DNA of 64,000 nt from CALIZF01 sp046292445 (GTDB lineage Bacteria; Pseudomonadota; Alphaproteobacteria; Rhodobacterales; Rhodobacteraceae): positions 84,356-148,355 of the forward strand of contig JBKBQT010000006.1 of assembly GCA_046292445.1 (NCBI GenBank), in the 5' to 3' direction. Below the pieces are notes generated by a model that did no database searches, was not told the DNA's origin, and worked only from the letters and a program-made list of their open reading frames with translations. Below are positions 18,260-26,336 of the stretch, in pieces. The position numbers and the translations under genes were made by a program. Every line of letters starts with the position of its first letter. The stretch's first letter is position 1.

Positions 18260-20062
18260 TCAGAACAGCACCGACGCGCCGGCGGTCGCATCCGACACGG
18301 CGGCGCGGAAGCCCGCGAAGAGCTCGCGCCCGACGCCCGCCGCATTGCCTGACAGATCGGGCGCCGCCGGATCGCGGCCCGCAAGGTCGGCGGCAGTGGA
18401 CAGCACGCCCGCCACCGCATCCACCCGCACCACATCCCCGTCGCAGAGCCGCGCGAGCGGCCCGCCCGCCGCTGCCTCGGGGCTAACGTGGATGGCGGCG
18501 GGCACCTTGCCGCTCGCCCCCGACATCCGCCCGTCGGTCACCAGCGCCACCCGCAGCCCCCGGTCCTGCAGCACCGAGAGCACCGGGGTGAGGCCGTGCA
18601 GCTCCGGCATGCCGTTCGCGCGCGGCCCCTGGAACCGCACCACCACGACGGTATCGGCGGTGAACTCGCCCCGGCGGAACGCGGCCTTGACGCCCTCCTG
18701 GTCGTCGAACACCCGCGCCGGAGCCTCGATCACATGGCGGTCCGCAGGCACTGCCGACACCTTGCAGACCCCGCGCCCGAGGTTGCCGGTCATCTGCACG
18801 ATCCCGCCCGTCGCCGCGAAGGGATCGGACGCGGGGCGCAGGATGCGGTCGTTGAGGCTTGCGGCGGCGCGCGGCCCCCAGGTCAGCGCCCCGTCCTCGA
18901 GCCGCGGTTCCTGCGCATAGAGACGGAGGCCGTCGCCCGCCACAGTCGCCACATCGTCGTGCAAGAGGCCCGCGTCGAGCAATTCGCCGATCAGATAGGC
19001 CGTTCCCCCCGCGGCGTGGAAATGGTTCACATCCGCCAGCCCGTTCGGATAGACCCGCGCCATCAGCGGCACGATGGCCGACAGATCGGCGAAATCGGCA
19101 AGGTCGAGCACCACCCCCGCCGCCCGCGCCATCGCCGGCAGGTGCAGGATGAGGTTGGTCGATCCCCCGGTCGCCATCAGCCCGACGATGCCGTTCACGA
19201 ACGCCCGCTCGTCGAGGATCCGCCCCGCCGGCCGCCAGTCGTTGCCGAGCGCACTGATCGCCGCCGCCCGCGCCACCGCCGCCTCGGTCAGCGCCGCGCG
19301 CAGCGGTGTGCCGGGGTTGACGAAGGCCGCGCCGGGCAGGTGCAGGCCCATCACCTCCATCAGCATCTGGTTGGTGTTGGCCGTGCCGTAGAAGGTGCAG
19401 GTGCCCGGCCCGTGATAGCTGGCCATCTCGGCCGCCATCAGCGCATCGCGCGTCACCTTGCCTTCGGCGAAATCCTTGCGGACCTTGGCCTTTTCTTCGT
19501 TCGCCAGACCGCTGACCATCGGGCCCGCAGGCACGAACACCGCCGGCACATGGCCGAAGGTCGCCGCCGCGATCACCAGGCCCGGCACGATCTTGTCGCA
19601 GATGCCAAGGTAAAGCGCCGCGTCAAAGCAGTTGTGCGACAGCGCCACCCCCGCCGACAGCGCGATCACATCGCGCGAGAACAGCGACAGCTCCATCCCC
19701 GGCTGGCCCTGCGTGACCCCGTCGCACATCGCCGGCACGCCGCCGGCCACCTGCGCCGTGGCGCCCGCGCGCCGGGCGGCGGCGCGGATCGCCTCGGGGT
19801 AATGCTCATAGGGCTGATGCGCCGACAGCATGTCGTTGTAGGCCGTCACCACCCCGATATGCGGCGCCCGCGCGGCCGCGAGCGCATCCTTGTCCGGCCC
19901 TGCGGCGGCATAGGCATGCGCGGCATTCGAGCAGGACAGATGCGCCCGCGCCGGCCCGGCCTCGCCCGCCCGCGCGAGACGGTCGAGATAGGCGCGTCGC
20001 AGCGGGCGCGAACGGTCCACGATGCGGGCGGTGACGGCGGCGAGGGTGGGGTGAAGCGGCAT
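18260..20062 (-). CDS. edd: Phosphogluconate dehydratase
   Basis: First committed enzyme of the Entner-Doudoroff route, dehydrating 6-phosphogluconate to KDPG; IlvD/Edd family, iron-sulfur enzyme. The 600-aa protein shows GGVPAMCDGVTQGQPGME, then SHNCFDAALYLGICDKIVPG with cluster-ligand cysteines, and MATGGSTNLILHL. GGAGGA 5-6 bases before the ATG at 20062 fixes the start over upstream in-frame codons. Forms an operon with eda. A palindromic candidate operator lies about 37-48 bases upstream. Confidence 0.95.
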   Translation of the reverse strand: MPLHPTLAAVTARIVDRSRPLRRAYLDRLARAGEAGPARAHLSCSNAAHAYAAAGPDKDALAAARAPHIGVVTAYNDMLSAHQPYEHYPEAIRAAARRAGATAQVAGGVPAMCDGVTQGQPGMELSLFSRDVIALSAGVALSHNCFDAALYLGICDKIVPGLVIAAATFGHVPAVFVPAGPMVSGLANEEKAKVRKDFAEGKVTRDALMAAEMASYHGPGTCTFYGTANTNQMLMEVMGLHLPGAAFVNPGTPLRAALTEAAVARAAAISALGNDWRPAGRILDERAFVNGIVGLMATGGSTNLILHLPAMARAAGVVLDLADFADLSAIVPLMARVYPNGLADVNHFHAAGGTAYLIGELLDAGLLHDDVATVAGDGLRLYAQEPRLEDGALTWGPRAAASLNDRILRPASDPFAATGGIVQMTGNLGRGVCKVSAVPADRHVIEAPARVFDDQEGVKAAFRRGEFTADTVVVVRFQGPRANGMPELHGLTPVLSVLQDRGLRVALVTDGRMSGASGKVPAAIHVSPEAAAGGPLARLCDGDVVRVDAVAGVLSTAADLAGRDPAAPDLSGNAAGVGRELFAGFRAAVSDATAGASVLF

Positions 20063-20098
20063 CGGCGTCCTCCGCGCTCTGCATGGCGGTGATAGCGC

Positions 20099-20110
20099 GG
20101 TAGCGCTAAC
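20099..20110. promoter_or_regulatory. LacI-type palindromic operator upstream of edd-eda
   Basis: GGTAGCGCTAAC contains the perfect 8-bp palindrome TAGCGCTA (20101-20108); a second, imperfect copy of the half (GATAGCGC, 20091-20098) abuts it. LacI/GalR-family sugar regulators typically bind words centred on a CG step such as this, and the site is 37-48 bases before the edd start. No LacI gene is in the window, so the regulator would be encoded elsewhere. Inference from symmetry and position. Confidence 0.5.
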
Positions 20111-20300
20111 GGGGCAACCCGTCGCGCCCGCCATCGGCGCGGGTCGGGGCGAGGCATACGCGAGGCGCCGCGCCCATGCGCCGGATGCATGGCGGCGATG
20201 CAGGCTTGTCCGTTGTCGGGTCAGCCTCGCTGCCCCATTTTTCGCACAACAGATCCGCCGCCCCGCTCACGCCGGGCGCCGCACAGACCGGAGACCCGCC

Positions 20301-20468
20301 ATGAACCATCCGCATTTCTCGCCGACCGAGCCGCTCGACCTCCTCGCGATCGAGGCCGAAGCCCGCCGCATGCGCGCCGAGGCGGCCGCCGACCTCGCCC
20401 GGTCGCTGGCACGCTGGATCGCCGCCCGCCTTGGTCGCCGGTCGGGGCCGGTGGCGCGCGGCGCCTGA
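20301..20468 (+). CDS. Small RSP_7527-type protein
   Basis: A 55-aa protein with the helical core IEAEARRMRAEAAADLARSL, the hallmark I associate with short Rhodobacterales proteins named after RSP_7527. GGAGACC lies 5-8 bases before the ATG. Highly charged and alanine-rich, without signal peptide; probably a soluble helix. Function unknown. It stands alone between the edd promoter and the lipoprotein gene. Confidence 0.62.
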   Translation: MNHPHFSPTEPLDLLAIEAEARRMRAEAAADLARSLARWIAARLGRRSGPVARGA

Positions 20469-20601
20469 ACGACGCGACCGCATCGTTTCCCCCGCATAAA
20501 CGAACCACGCCTTGGCCCTGACCGTTTCCAAATTCGGCCGCAATCACGCGACATCCTCTGCGCCAAAGTGGCATGGGGCAGAAGCCCCCGGAGGTTCACT
20601 G

Positions 20602-21345
20602 ATGACCAGACCCAGACTGACGGCAGCGCTGCTCTGCGCCGCCGTGCTCGGCGCCTGTGCCGCGCCAGACCTCGCATCGCGCGGCGTTCCCGCGCTCGGG
20701 TCCGACCTCGCGGCGGTGCCGCTCCGCGCCGGCGGGTCGGGCGAGGACCAGCTCGCGCCCCGCTGGGCGGTGAAAGCGGTGCGCGTGACCGTGCCCGACA
20801 CGCTCAGCGTATCGGAGGCCAATCTTTTCTACCCCGTCGCCGATATCGTGTGGCGCGGCGATCCGCGCGGCGACCGGCGCGCACAGGTCGAGGCGATCAT
20901 GCAAGAGGCCTTTGCGGCCGCAACGCAAGGGATGGCCCGCGGCCCCGCCGCCATCGTCGAGGTCCAGGTGGCCCGGTTCCACGGCGTGACCGAAAAGACC
21001 CGCTACACCGTCGGCGGCGTGCATGCGGTGCAGTTCGATCTGACGGTGCGGGATGCGGCAACGGGCGCTGTGCTCGACGGGCCGCGCCGCATCGTCGCCG
21101 ACATCCCTGCCTCGGGCGGCCGCCGCGCGATCGAGGAAGAGAGCCGCGGCCTGACCCAGCGCGTCGTCGTGGTGCGCAACCTCGCCCATGTCGCCCTGCG
21201 CGAATTGTCCGCGGCGCCCGGGCCCGCCGCCCCGCTCGCCGCGCCCCTCCCGGTGTCGCGCCGCGAAGACGACCTGCGCCTTGCGGTGACGGCGGTATCG
21301 ATGAAGAACGAAACGATCGCGCGCACGGCCCCGATCCGCGACTGA
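20602..21345 (+). CDS. Predicted lipoprotein (DUF6778-like)
   Basis: A 247-aa exported protein: signal peptide residues 1-18 ending in the lipobox LGAC (acylated Cys about residue 19), then a domain with a beta strand-rich pattern (WAVKAVRVTVPDTLSVSEAN, VEVQVARFHGVTEKTRYTVG). I recall this domain as DUF6778, restricted to Rhodobacterales, function unknown; name given with caution. The ATG at 20602 follows GGAGGTTCACTG, a clear ribosome binding site. Expected at the periplasmic face of a membrane. Confidence 0.75.
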   Translation: MTRPRLTAALLCAAVLGACAAPDLASRGVPALGSDLAAVPLRAGGSGEDQLAPRWAVKAVRVTVPDTLSVSEANLFYPVADIVWRGDPRGDRRAQVEAIMQEAFAAATQGMARGPAAIVEVQVARFHGVTEKTRYTVGGVHAVQFDLTVRDAATGAVLDGPRRIVADIPASGGRRAIEEESRGLTQRVVVVRNLAHVALRELSAAPGPAAPLAAPLPVSRREDDLRLAVTAVSMKNETIARTAPIRD

Positions 21346-21384
21346 CCCCTTCCGCACACCGCCCCGCCCCGCTATGGGGCGGGG

Positions 21385-22623
21385 ATGACCGATCCCGCGC
21401 CGCATCCCGCCGAAGAGCCCGCCGAACAGCCCCCGACCCGGCCCACCGTGCGCCTGCGGCCCAAGGCCGAGGCGCGCGCGATCCGCTTCGGGTTTCCCTG
21501 GATCTATGCGGACGAGCTTGTGCTCGACCGCCGCACCCAGGCGCTGCCACCGGGCACGCTCGCGGTGCTCGAGGATGCCGAACGCGCGCCGCTCGGCCTC
21601 GTGACGGTCAATCCGGCGTCGAAGATCGCCGCCCGCATGCTCGACCGCGACCCGGCCGCGGTGGTGGATGAAGCCTGGCTGGTCGCGCGCCTCGACCGGG
21701 CGCTGGCCCTGCGCCGACGCCTCTTTCCCGCTCCATACTACCGCCTCGTGCATGCCGAGGCCGACGGCCTGCCGGGCGTGGTGATCGACCGCTTCGGCGA
21801 TGCGGCCGTGATCCAGCCGAACGCGGCCTGGGCCGAGACGCATCTGCCCGCCCTAGCCGCGGCGTTGCGGCAGGTGACGGGGGTGACGACGATCGTCAAG
21901 AACGGCAGCGGGCGCACCCGCAGCCTCGAGGGTCTGGGGGACGAGGTCGCGCTGCTCGCCGGTGCGCTCGACGCACCCGTGAACGTGCCGATGAACGGCG
22001 CCATCTACCGCGCGGACCTGCTCGGCGGGCAGAAGACCGGGCTCTACTACGACCAGCGGCCCAACCACGCCTTCGCGGCCGCGCTTGCCCCGGGCGGCCG
22101 CGTGCTCGACATGTTCGCCCATGTCGGCGGCTTCGCGCTCGCCTGCCTCGCGGCGGGGGCGGCCTCGGCGCTCGCGGTCGACAGTTCGGCCCGGGCGCTT
22201 GCCCTCGCCGCCGAGGGCGCGGCGGCCGGCGGCACCGCGGACCGGCTCGCCACCCGGCAGGGCGATGCCTTCGCCATGCTCGAGACGCTGGCCGGCGAAG
22301 GTGCCCGGTTCGACCTCGTGATCTGCGATCCGCCCGCCTTCGCACCCGCCAAGCCCGCGCTCGAGGCGGGCCTGCGCGCCTATGAGCGCATCGCGCGGCT
22401 CGCTGCCGCACTGGTCGAACCGGGCGGGTTCCTGATGCTCTGTTCGTGCAGCCATGCCGCCGACCTCGGCGCCTTCCGGCAGGCCTGCACGCGCGGCATC
22501 GGCCGCGCGGGACGGGCAGGACAGATCGTCCACACCGGTTTTGCCGGGCCGGACCACCCGGTGCTGCCCCAACTGGCCGAGACCGGATACCTCAAGGCGC
22601 TGGCCTTCCGGCTGGACGGATGA
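21385..22623 (+). CDS. RlmI-like class I rRNA methyltransferase
   Basis: S-adenosylmethionine-dependent RNA methyltransferase of 412 aa, RlmI/RlmK family (23S rRNA m5C1962 in the RlmI case). Order: N-terminal PUA domain (about 20-100, VRLRPKAEARAIRFGFPWIY), central EEHEE linker, then a Rossmann domain with GLYYDQRPNH, VLDMFAHVGGFAL (SAM motif I), LVICDPPAFA (motif IV) and the CSCSH nucleophile motif near the end. Followed by a PIN-domain gene with a 4-base ATGA overlap, suggesting co-expression of two RNA-active proteins. Confidence 0.88.
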   Translation: MTDPAPHPAEEPAEQPPTRPTVRLRPKAEARAIRFGFPWIYADELVLDRRTQALPPGTLAVLEDAERAPLGLVTVNPASKIAARMLDRDPAAVVDEAWLVARLDRALALRRRLFPAPYYRLVHAEADGLPGVVIDRFGDAAVIQPNAAWAETHLPALAAALRQVTGVTTIVKNGSGRTRSLEGLGDEVALLAGALDAPVNVPMNGAIYRADLLGGQKTGLYYDQRPNHAFAAALAPGGRVLDMFAHVGGFALACLAAGAASALAVDSSARALALAAEGAAAGGTADRLATRQGDAFAMLETLAGEGARFDLVICDPPAFAPAKPALEAGLRAYERIARLAAALVEPGGFLMLCSCSHAADLGAFRQACTRGIGRAGRAGQIVHTGFAGPDHPVLPQLAETGYLKALAFRLDG

Positions 22624-23174
22624 CGCCCCGCGTCGTTCTCGATGCCTGCGTCCTCTACCCGACGGGGCTGCGCGGCATCCTGCTGCGCTGCGCGGGCGCC
22701 GGCCTCTTCGTGCCGCTCTGGTCGGCCCGCATCCTCGAGGAATGGGCCCGCGCGACCCGCAAGCTCGGCCCCGGCGCCGAGGCGCAGGCCCGAAGCGAAA
22801 TCGCCGCGGCCTGCGCCGCATTCCCGGCCGCGCTGGTGCCGCCCGCGCCAGGTCTCGAAGCGCGTCTGCACCTGCCCGACCCGAGCGACATCCACGTGCT
22901 CGCGACCGCTGCCGCGGCCGGCGCCGACGCCATCCTCACCTTCAACGCCGCCGATTTCCCCCGCGGCACGCTCGCCGCCGAGGGGATCGCGCGGCGCGAC
23001 CCTGACGGTTTCCTGTGGGAACTCTGGTCCAACCGGCCGGGCATCGTCGCGGGCGCAGTGGATGCCGAACGCACCGCCGCGGAAGCATTCACCGGCATGC
23101 ACCGCGACCGCCGCAGCTTCCTGCGCCGCCTGCGCCTGCCGCGACTGGGCAAGGCGATGGCCGAAGCGCGCTGA
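22620..23174 (+). CDS. PIN-domain protein (RSP_2648 type)
   Basis: A 184-aa putative ribonuclease of the PIN fold. Acidic site candidates: Asp8 in VVLDACVLYP, Glu in ILEEWARA, and the LPDPSDIHVLATA and ILTFNAADF blocks that complete the usual three to four acidic residues. The start ATG overlaps the methyltransferase stop (ATGA). No partner antitoxin gene is adjacent, so it does not look like a toxin-antitoxin VapC; Rhodobacterales carry a stand-alone PIN protein of this length. Likely RNA cleavage; substrate unknown. Confidence 0.8.
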   Translation: MTPRVVLDACVLYPTGLRGILLRCAGAGLFVPLWSARILEEWARATRKLGPGAEAQARSEIAAACAAFPAALVPPAPGLEARLHLPDPSDIHVLATAAAAGADAILTFNAADFPRGTLAAEGIARRDPDGFLWELWSNRPGIVAGAVDAERTAAEAFTGMHRDRRSFLRRLRLPRLGKAMAEAR

Positions 23175-23195
23175 CCGAAGGTCCGGGATGCGGCG

Positions 23196-23347
23196 CCTGC
23201 GGGAGCCTCCGGCGGGGATATTTGGGCCAGCCTGAAAGCAGGGGCGGGCACGACGACCGCTGGCCGATCAAATCCGGCCGCAGGGCGCCTGCACCAGCGC
23301 GCACCCTTCAGGCTGGCTTAAATATCCCCGCCGGAGGCTCCCGCAGG
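23196..23347. repeat. 41-bp inverted repeat, REP-like intergenic element
   Basis: Arms at 23196-23236 and 23307-23347 are reverse complements over 41 bases with two mismatches, separated by 70 bases. Each arm contains GCCTCCGGCGGGGATATTT. It fills the gap between the PIN gene and the convergent M48 protease gene, where it would form a long hairpin in either transcript. I recognise this word as a common intergenic element of Rhodobacteraceae, from memory. Confidence 0.88.
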
Positions 23348-23405
23348 CTGAACCGGGACGGCCGGTTGCTTCTGCGGCGAGACGGGGCAGCCAGGACCCG
23401 GACGG

Positions 23406-24113
23406 TCAGGACCCGGGCAGGGCCGTCCAGCGCGCCTCTCGTGCCTCGATCGCGGCGATGCGCGCCTCGGTGCTGGGGTGGCTGAGCAGCCAGGCCGGGA
23501 TCGTGCCCGGGCGCATTCCGGTCAGGTGTTCGAGCTTGCGGAACAGCGATTTCTGCGGCGCGGTCCCGATACCGGCGCGGACCAGCAGGGCCGAGGCATA
23601 GGCGTCGGCCTCGTATTCGTCGGCGCGCGAGAGGGTCGCGGCAAGCATCGCGGTCACGAGACGGGCGGCCCAGACGGCGACGAAAGGGCCGATCACCGGG
23701 ATGAAGCGGGTCAGCAGCGCGACGAGGGCCACGAAGGCGGCGTTCTGGCCGGAAAAGTCGATCATCCGCCGCCGGGTATGGCCTAGGGCGACATGGCCGA
23801 GCTCATGGGCGATCACGCTCGACAACTCCTCGGCCGTCACCTCGCCCGAACGGTAGCGGTTGTAGAAGCCGCGGGTGATGAAGATGCGGCCGTCGGGGGC
23901 GGCAAGGCCGTTCACCGGCTCGATCTCGTAGAGAAAGACGCGGATGCGCGGGATGTCGAGCGCGGCTGCCATGCGGTCGGTCAGCGCCTTGAGCCGCGCG
24001 TCGGCCAGCTCGCTCGACCGGGCGTCGAGCTCGCGGTTCGTCCGCCAGGCCGAGAACAGGTAGATCAGCACCCCGTAGGCCAGCGCGAGAAGGAAGGGGG
24101 AGAATTTGAGCAT
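23406..24113 (-). CDS. M48-family zinc metalloprotease
   Basis: A 235-aa peptidase with an N-terminal hydrophobic anchor (residues 4-20) and the zinc motif HELGH at 103-107; the third ligand is expected at Glu166 in SRADEYEAD. A second hydrophobic pair around 127-160 sits between them, as in HtpX-like proteins. Probably an inner-membrane protease for misfolded membrane proteins, smaller than HtpX (about 290 aa). It follows the P450 gene by 57 bases on the same strand, which may only reflect shared transcription. Confidence 0.87.
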   Translation of the reverse strand: MLKFSPFLLALAYGVLIYLFSAWRTNRELDARSSELADARLKALTDRMAAALDIPRIRVFLYEIEPVNGLAAPDGRIFITRGFYNRYRSGEVTAEELSSVIAHELGHVALGHTRRRMIDFSGQNAAFVALVALLTRFIPVIGPFVAVWAARLVTAMLAATLSRADEYEADAYASALLVRAGIGTAPQKSLFRKLEHLTGMRPGTIPAWLLSHPSTEARIAAIEAREARWTALPGS

Positions 24114-24170
24114 GGACGGGATATGGGGCGGCGGCGGGTCGGCGGAAAGGCCGGGCGGGGCGAAAACGGC

Positions 24171-25325
24171 TCAGGCGTCCCAGGCGGCCGGCACGGCGGC
24201 GGGGCCGCGGAAGGCCCAGCCGTGCCAGCGCACATCGCCTGTCAGGCGCAGCCCAGGCAGGCGGGCGAAGGCCAAGGGCAGCGCCACCGTCACGATCAGC
24301 GCGCGGGCTGCGGCGGCGCCGGCGCAGAAATGCGGCCCTGCGCCGAAGGGGATCGCCGGGCCGGTGTCGCGCAGGATGTCGAAGCGGTCCGGATTGTCGA
24401 ACACCGCCTCGTCCCGTCCGGCCGATCCGAACATCAGGAACACGCGATCGCCGGTCTCGAAGCGCAGGCCGCCGATCGTGTCGGGGGCGGCGATCTGGCG
24501 CGGGGACATGCCGATGGGCGCCTGCCAGCGGGCATATTCGTCGAAGGCCGCGCCCCAGTCGCAGCGGCGCGCACGGATGTGCCCAAGCGCCTCGGGGTGC
24601 ATCAGCAGGGCGGCGATCGTGCCGGCGATCGCGTCGCGCGGCTCGTTCTGCCCGCCGGAGATCACGAGCTTGACGTTGGCGCGGATCGAGGCCATCGGCA
24701 GGCCCGCGTCGCGTTGCACGCGCAGCACGCTCATCTCGGGGGCGTCGGCGAGGGCCGCGTCGATCTCGGCGTCGATCTCGGCCGTGGCGGCATGACAGCG
24801 CGCCTCGACGGTCTCGTCGCCCGCATAATTGGCGCAGCCGTCGATCATCGCCTGGCTGACCGCGTCCATCCGCGCCGGCGTCATCCGGGCGAGGCCGGTG
24901 ATCGCCACGAGCGCCGCGCCGGCGAGCGGCATGGCATAGTCTGTCACCAGATCGGCCCGCCCGCGCGGTGCGAGCTCGTCCAGCAGCCGGCCCGCGGCAT
25001 CGCGGAACAGCGGCAGCCAGCGGTCCTGCACGCTGCGCGGCGAGAGCGCGGGGAAGAGGATGCGGCGTTCGGCCTGATGCGCCGCGCCGTCCTTGCGCAT
25101 CAGGTTCTCGCCCATCAGCCGGGTCATGAGCCCCTGCGGCTGGTGCGAGGACAGCACATGGACGCGCTTTTCCTCGCGGTGGATGTCGGCGCGGCGGGTG
25201 AGAAGCGTCGCGCCGAGTTCCGGGACGTAGCAGATCGGCGTCTGCGCGCGCATCGCGGCAAGCGCGGGATAGGGATCGGCGGCGAAGGTCGCGCGGTCGA
25301 TGGTGACATGCGGTGCTTCGGCCAT
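24171..25325 (-). CDS. Cytochrome P450
   Basis: Haem-thiolate protein of 384 aa, soluble bacterial type. The haem loop FGAGPHFCAGAAAAR places the axial thiolate at Cys334. The I-helix reads SGGQNEPRDAIAG: the acid is present but the usual oxygen-activating Thr is replaced by Pro. No ferredoxin or ferredoxin reductase gene adjoins it, so redox partners must come from elsewhere, or peroxide could be used. The substrate is unknown. Flanked on the same strand by a MepK-like peptidase gene upstream (69-base gap) and an M48 protease downstream. Confidence 0.92.
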   Translation of the reverse strand: MAEAPHVTIDRATFAADPYPALAAMRAQTPICYVPELGATLLTRRADIHREEKRVHVLSSHQPQGLMTRLMGENLMRKDGAAHQAERRILFPALSPRSVQDRWLPLFRDAAGRLLDELAPRGRADLVTDYAMPLAGAALVAITGLARMTPARMDAVSQAMIDGCANYAGDETVEARCHAATAEIDAEIDAALADAPEMSVLRVQRDAGLPMASIRANVKLVISGGQNEPRDAIAGTIAALLMHPEALGHIRARRCDWGAAFDEYARWQAPIGMSPRQIAAPDTIGGLRFETGDRVFLMFGSAGRDEAVFDNPDRFDILRDTGPAIPFGAGPHFCAGAAAARALIVTVALPLAFARLPGLRLTGDVRWHGWAFRGPAAVPAAWDA

Positions 25326-25394
25326 TATGGCGCCCCCCCGGTCATGCGAGGGTTGCCCAGGCGGGCCGCGCCGGTCAAGCGCCGGCCTGACCGT

Positions 25395-25976
25395 TCAGCC
25401 GCCCCAGGTGCGGATCGGGCCGCAGTCCATGTGCACGAAGTTCGAGCGCGAATAGCGGCCGACGCCCCCCGAGGCGCAGGCCTCGGCCGCACGGGCCATC
25501 TGGTTGACCGACCGCGACTTGAGCCGAAGGTCGGCGGCCTGCCCGCGCATGTGCAGCGAATCCTTGGCCACCCCGCGCGACCGGGCGCGCAGCGTGGCAT
25601 TGGTGGCCGGCGAGCGGTAGCCCGACAGCAGCATGTAGGGTTCGGTCACGTCGAGGATGCGGTGTGTCGCCGCGATGATATCGATCGTGCGCGGGTCGAT
25701 GCTGCGGCTGGCGCCCGACCGCACATCGCGCATGAAGTGATTGATTTCCTTCATCACCTCGGGGATATACTTGCCTTCCAGCCAGTAGATCGTGTCGATG
25801 CTCTCGCCCGAGCGGCCGTTGTGCATGCGCAGGCGGCGGATGTCGCCGGCGCCGCGCAGGATGCCGAAGGCGTTCGAATAGGTCGGCGCGGCGGCGACGA
25901 TCCCCGCCGCGAAAATCCCCAGTAGCCGCCGCCGCGAAACGGCCGCGTGGCGGCCTGCGCTGGTCTCGTCTGTCAT
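25395..25976 (-). CDS. DUF882/M15 peptidoglycan endopeptidase (MepK/YcbK-like)
   Basis: A 193-aa exported zinc peptidase. A twin-arginine-type signal (SRRRLLGIFAAG, residues 14-25) is followed by the DUF882 domain with M15 ligands His142 and Asp149 in SLHMRGQAAD, and His182/Asp184 in FVHMDCG. In E. coli the homologue YcbK is MepK, which cleaves 3-3 (mDAP-mDAP) crosslinks made by L,D-transpeptidases. The ATG at 25976 is chosen because the Tat signal then starts normally; further upstream codons give an unlikely leader. Divergent from a YcbB-like transpeptidase gene. Confidence 0.87.
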   Translation of the reverse strand: MTDETSAGRHAAVSRRRLLGIFAAGIVAAAPTYSNAFGILRGAGDIRRLRMHNGRSGESIDTIYWLEGKYIPEVMKEINHFMRDVRSGASRSIDPRTIDIIAATHRILDVTEPYMLLSGYRSPATNATLRARSRGVAKDSLHMRGQAADLRLKSRSVNQMARAAEACASGGVGRYSRSNFVHMDCGPIRTWGG

Positions 25977-26336
25977 CTGTGCGTGCCTGTCCCCGTGGGG
26001 CGCGTCCGCCATTCGGCCGCGCGCCTTCTGTTCCATCTGCCGTGTGCATCCCCAAATGCCCATCCGGTATGCCATGGCTTTTTCAAAGGCCCAACCCGCT
26101 CCATGCATGGTTTTGGCCAATCTGGCCCGGATAGGCGAATTTTTGCTGAATCCGCCGCAATCGGTCCCGCGCGCGCCGCCGTGCTGCCCGTTTCGGCCGC
26201 GGGCGTTGCGCCCCGGCCACAGGGCGTGCCGGCAATGTGACGTCCGCGCGCCGTCGTGAATGGACAGCATATCGGCGAGGCGTCACCCTTGGCGCGCAGG
26301 CGCAATGCCCGCCCCGGCGGCCGACAAGGATATGTA
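25977..26336. other. Divergent intergenic region, 360 bases
   Basis: Between the MepK-like and L,D-transpeptidase genes. The middle (about 26070-26150) is noticeably more AT-rich than the surroundings, with TTTTTCAAAGG and GAATTTTTGCTG, and is the likely place of back-to-back promoters. No convincing CDS, RNA gene or repeat is seen; the open frames here lack a ribosome binding site and read as shadows. Confidence 0.5.

Noticed and set aside
22620..23174. PIN protein as the toxin of a VapBC module
   Set aside because: No small DNA-binding antitoxin gene precedes or follows; the upstream gene is a 412-aa RNA methyltransferase.
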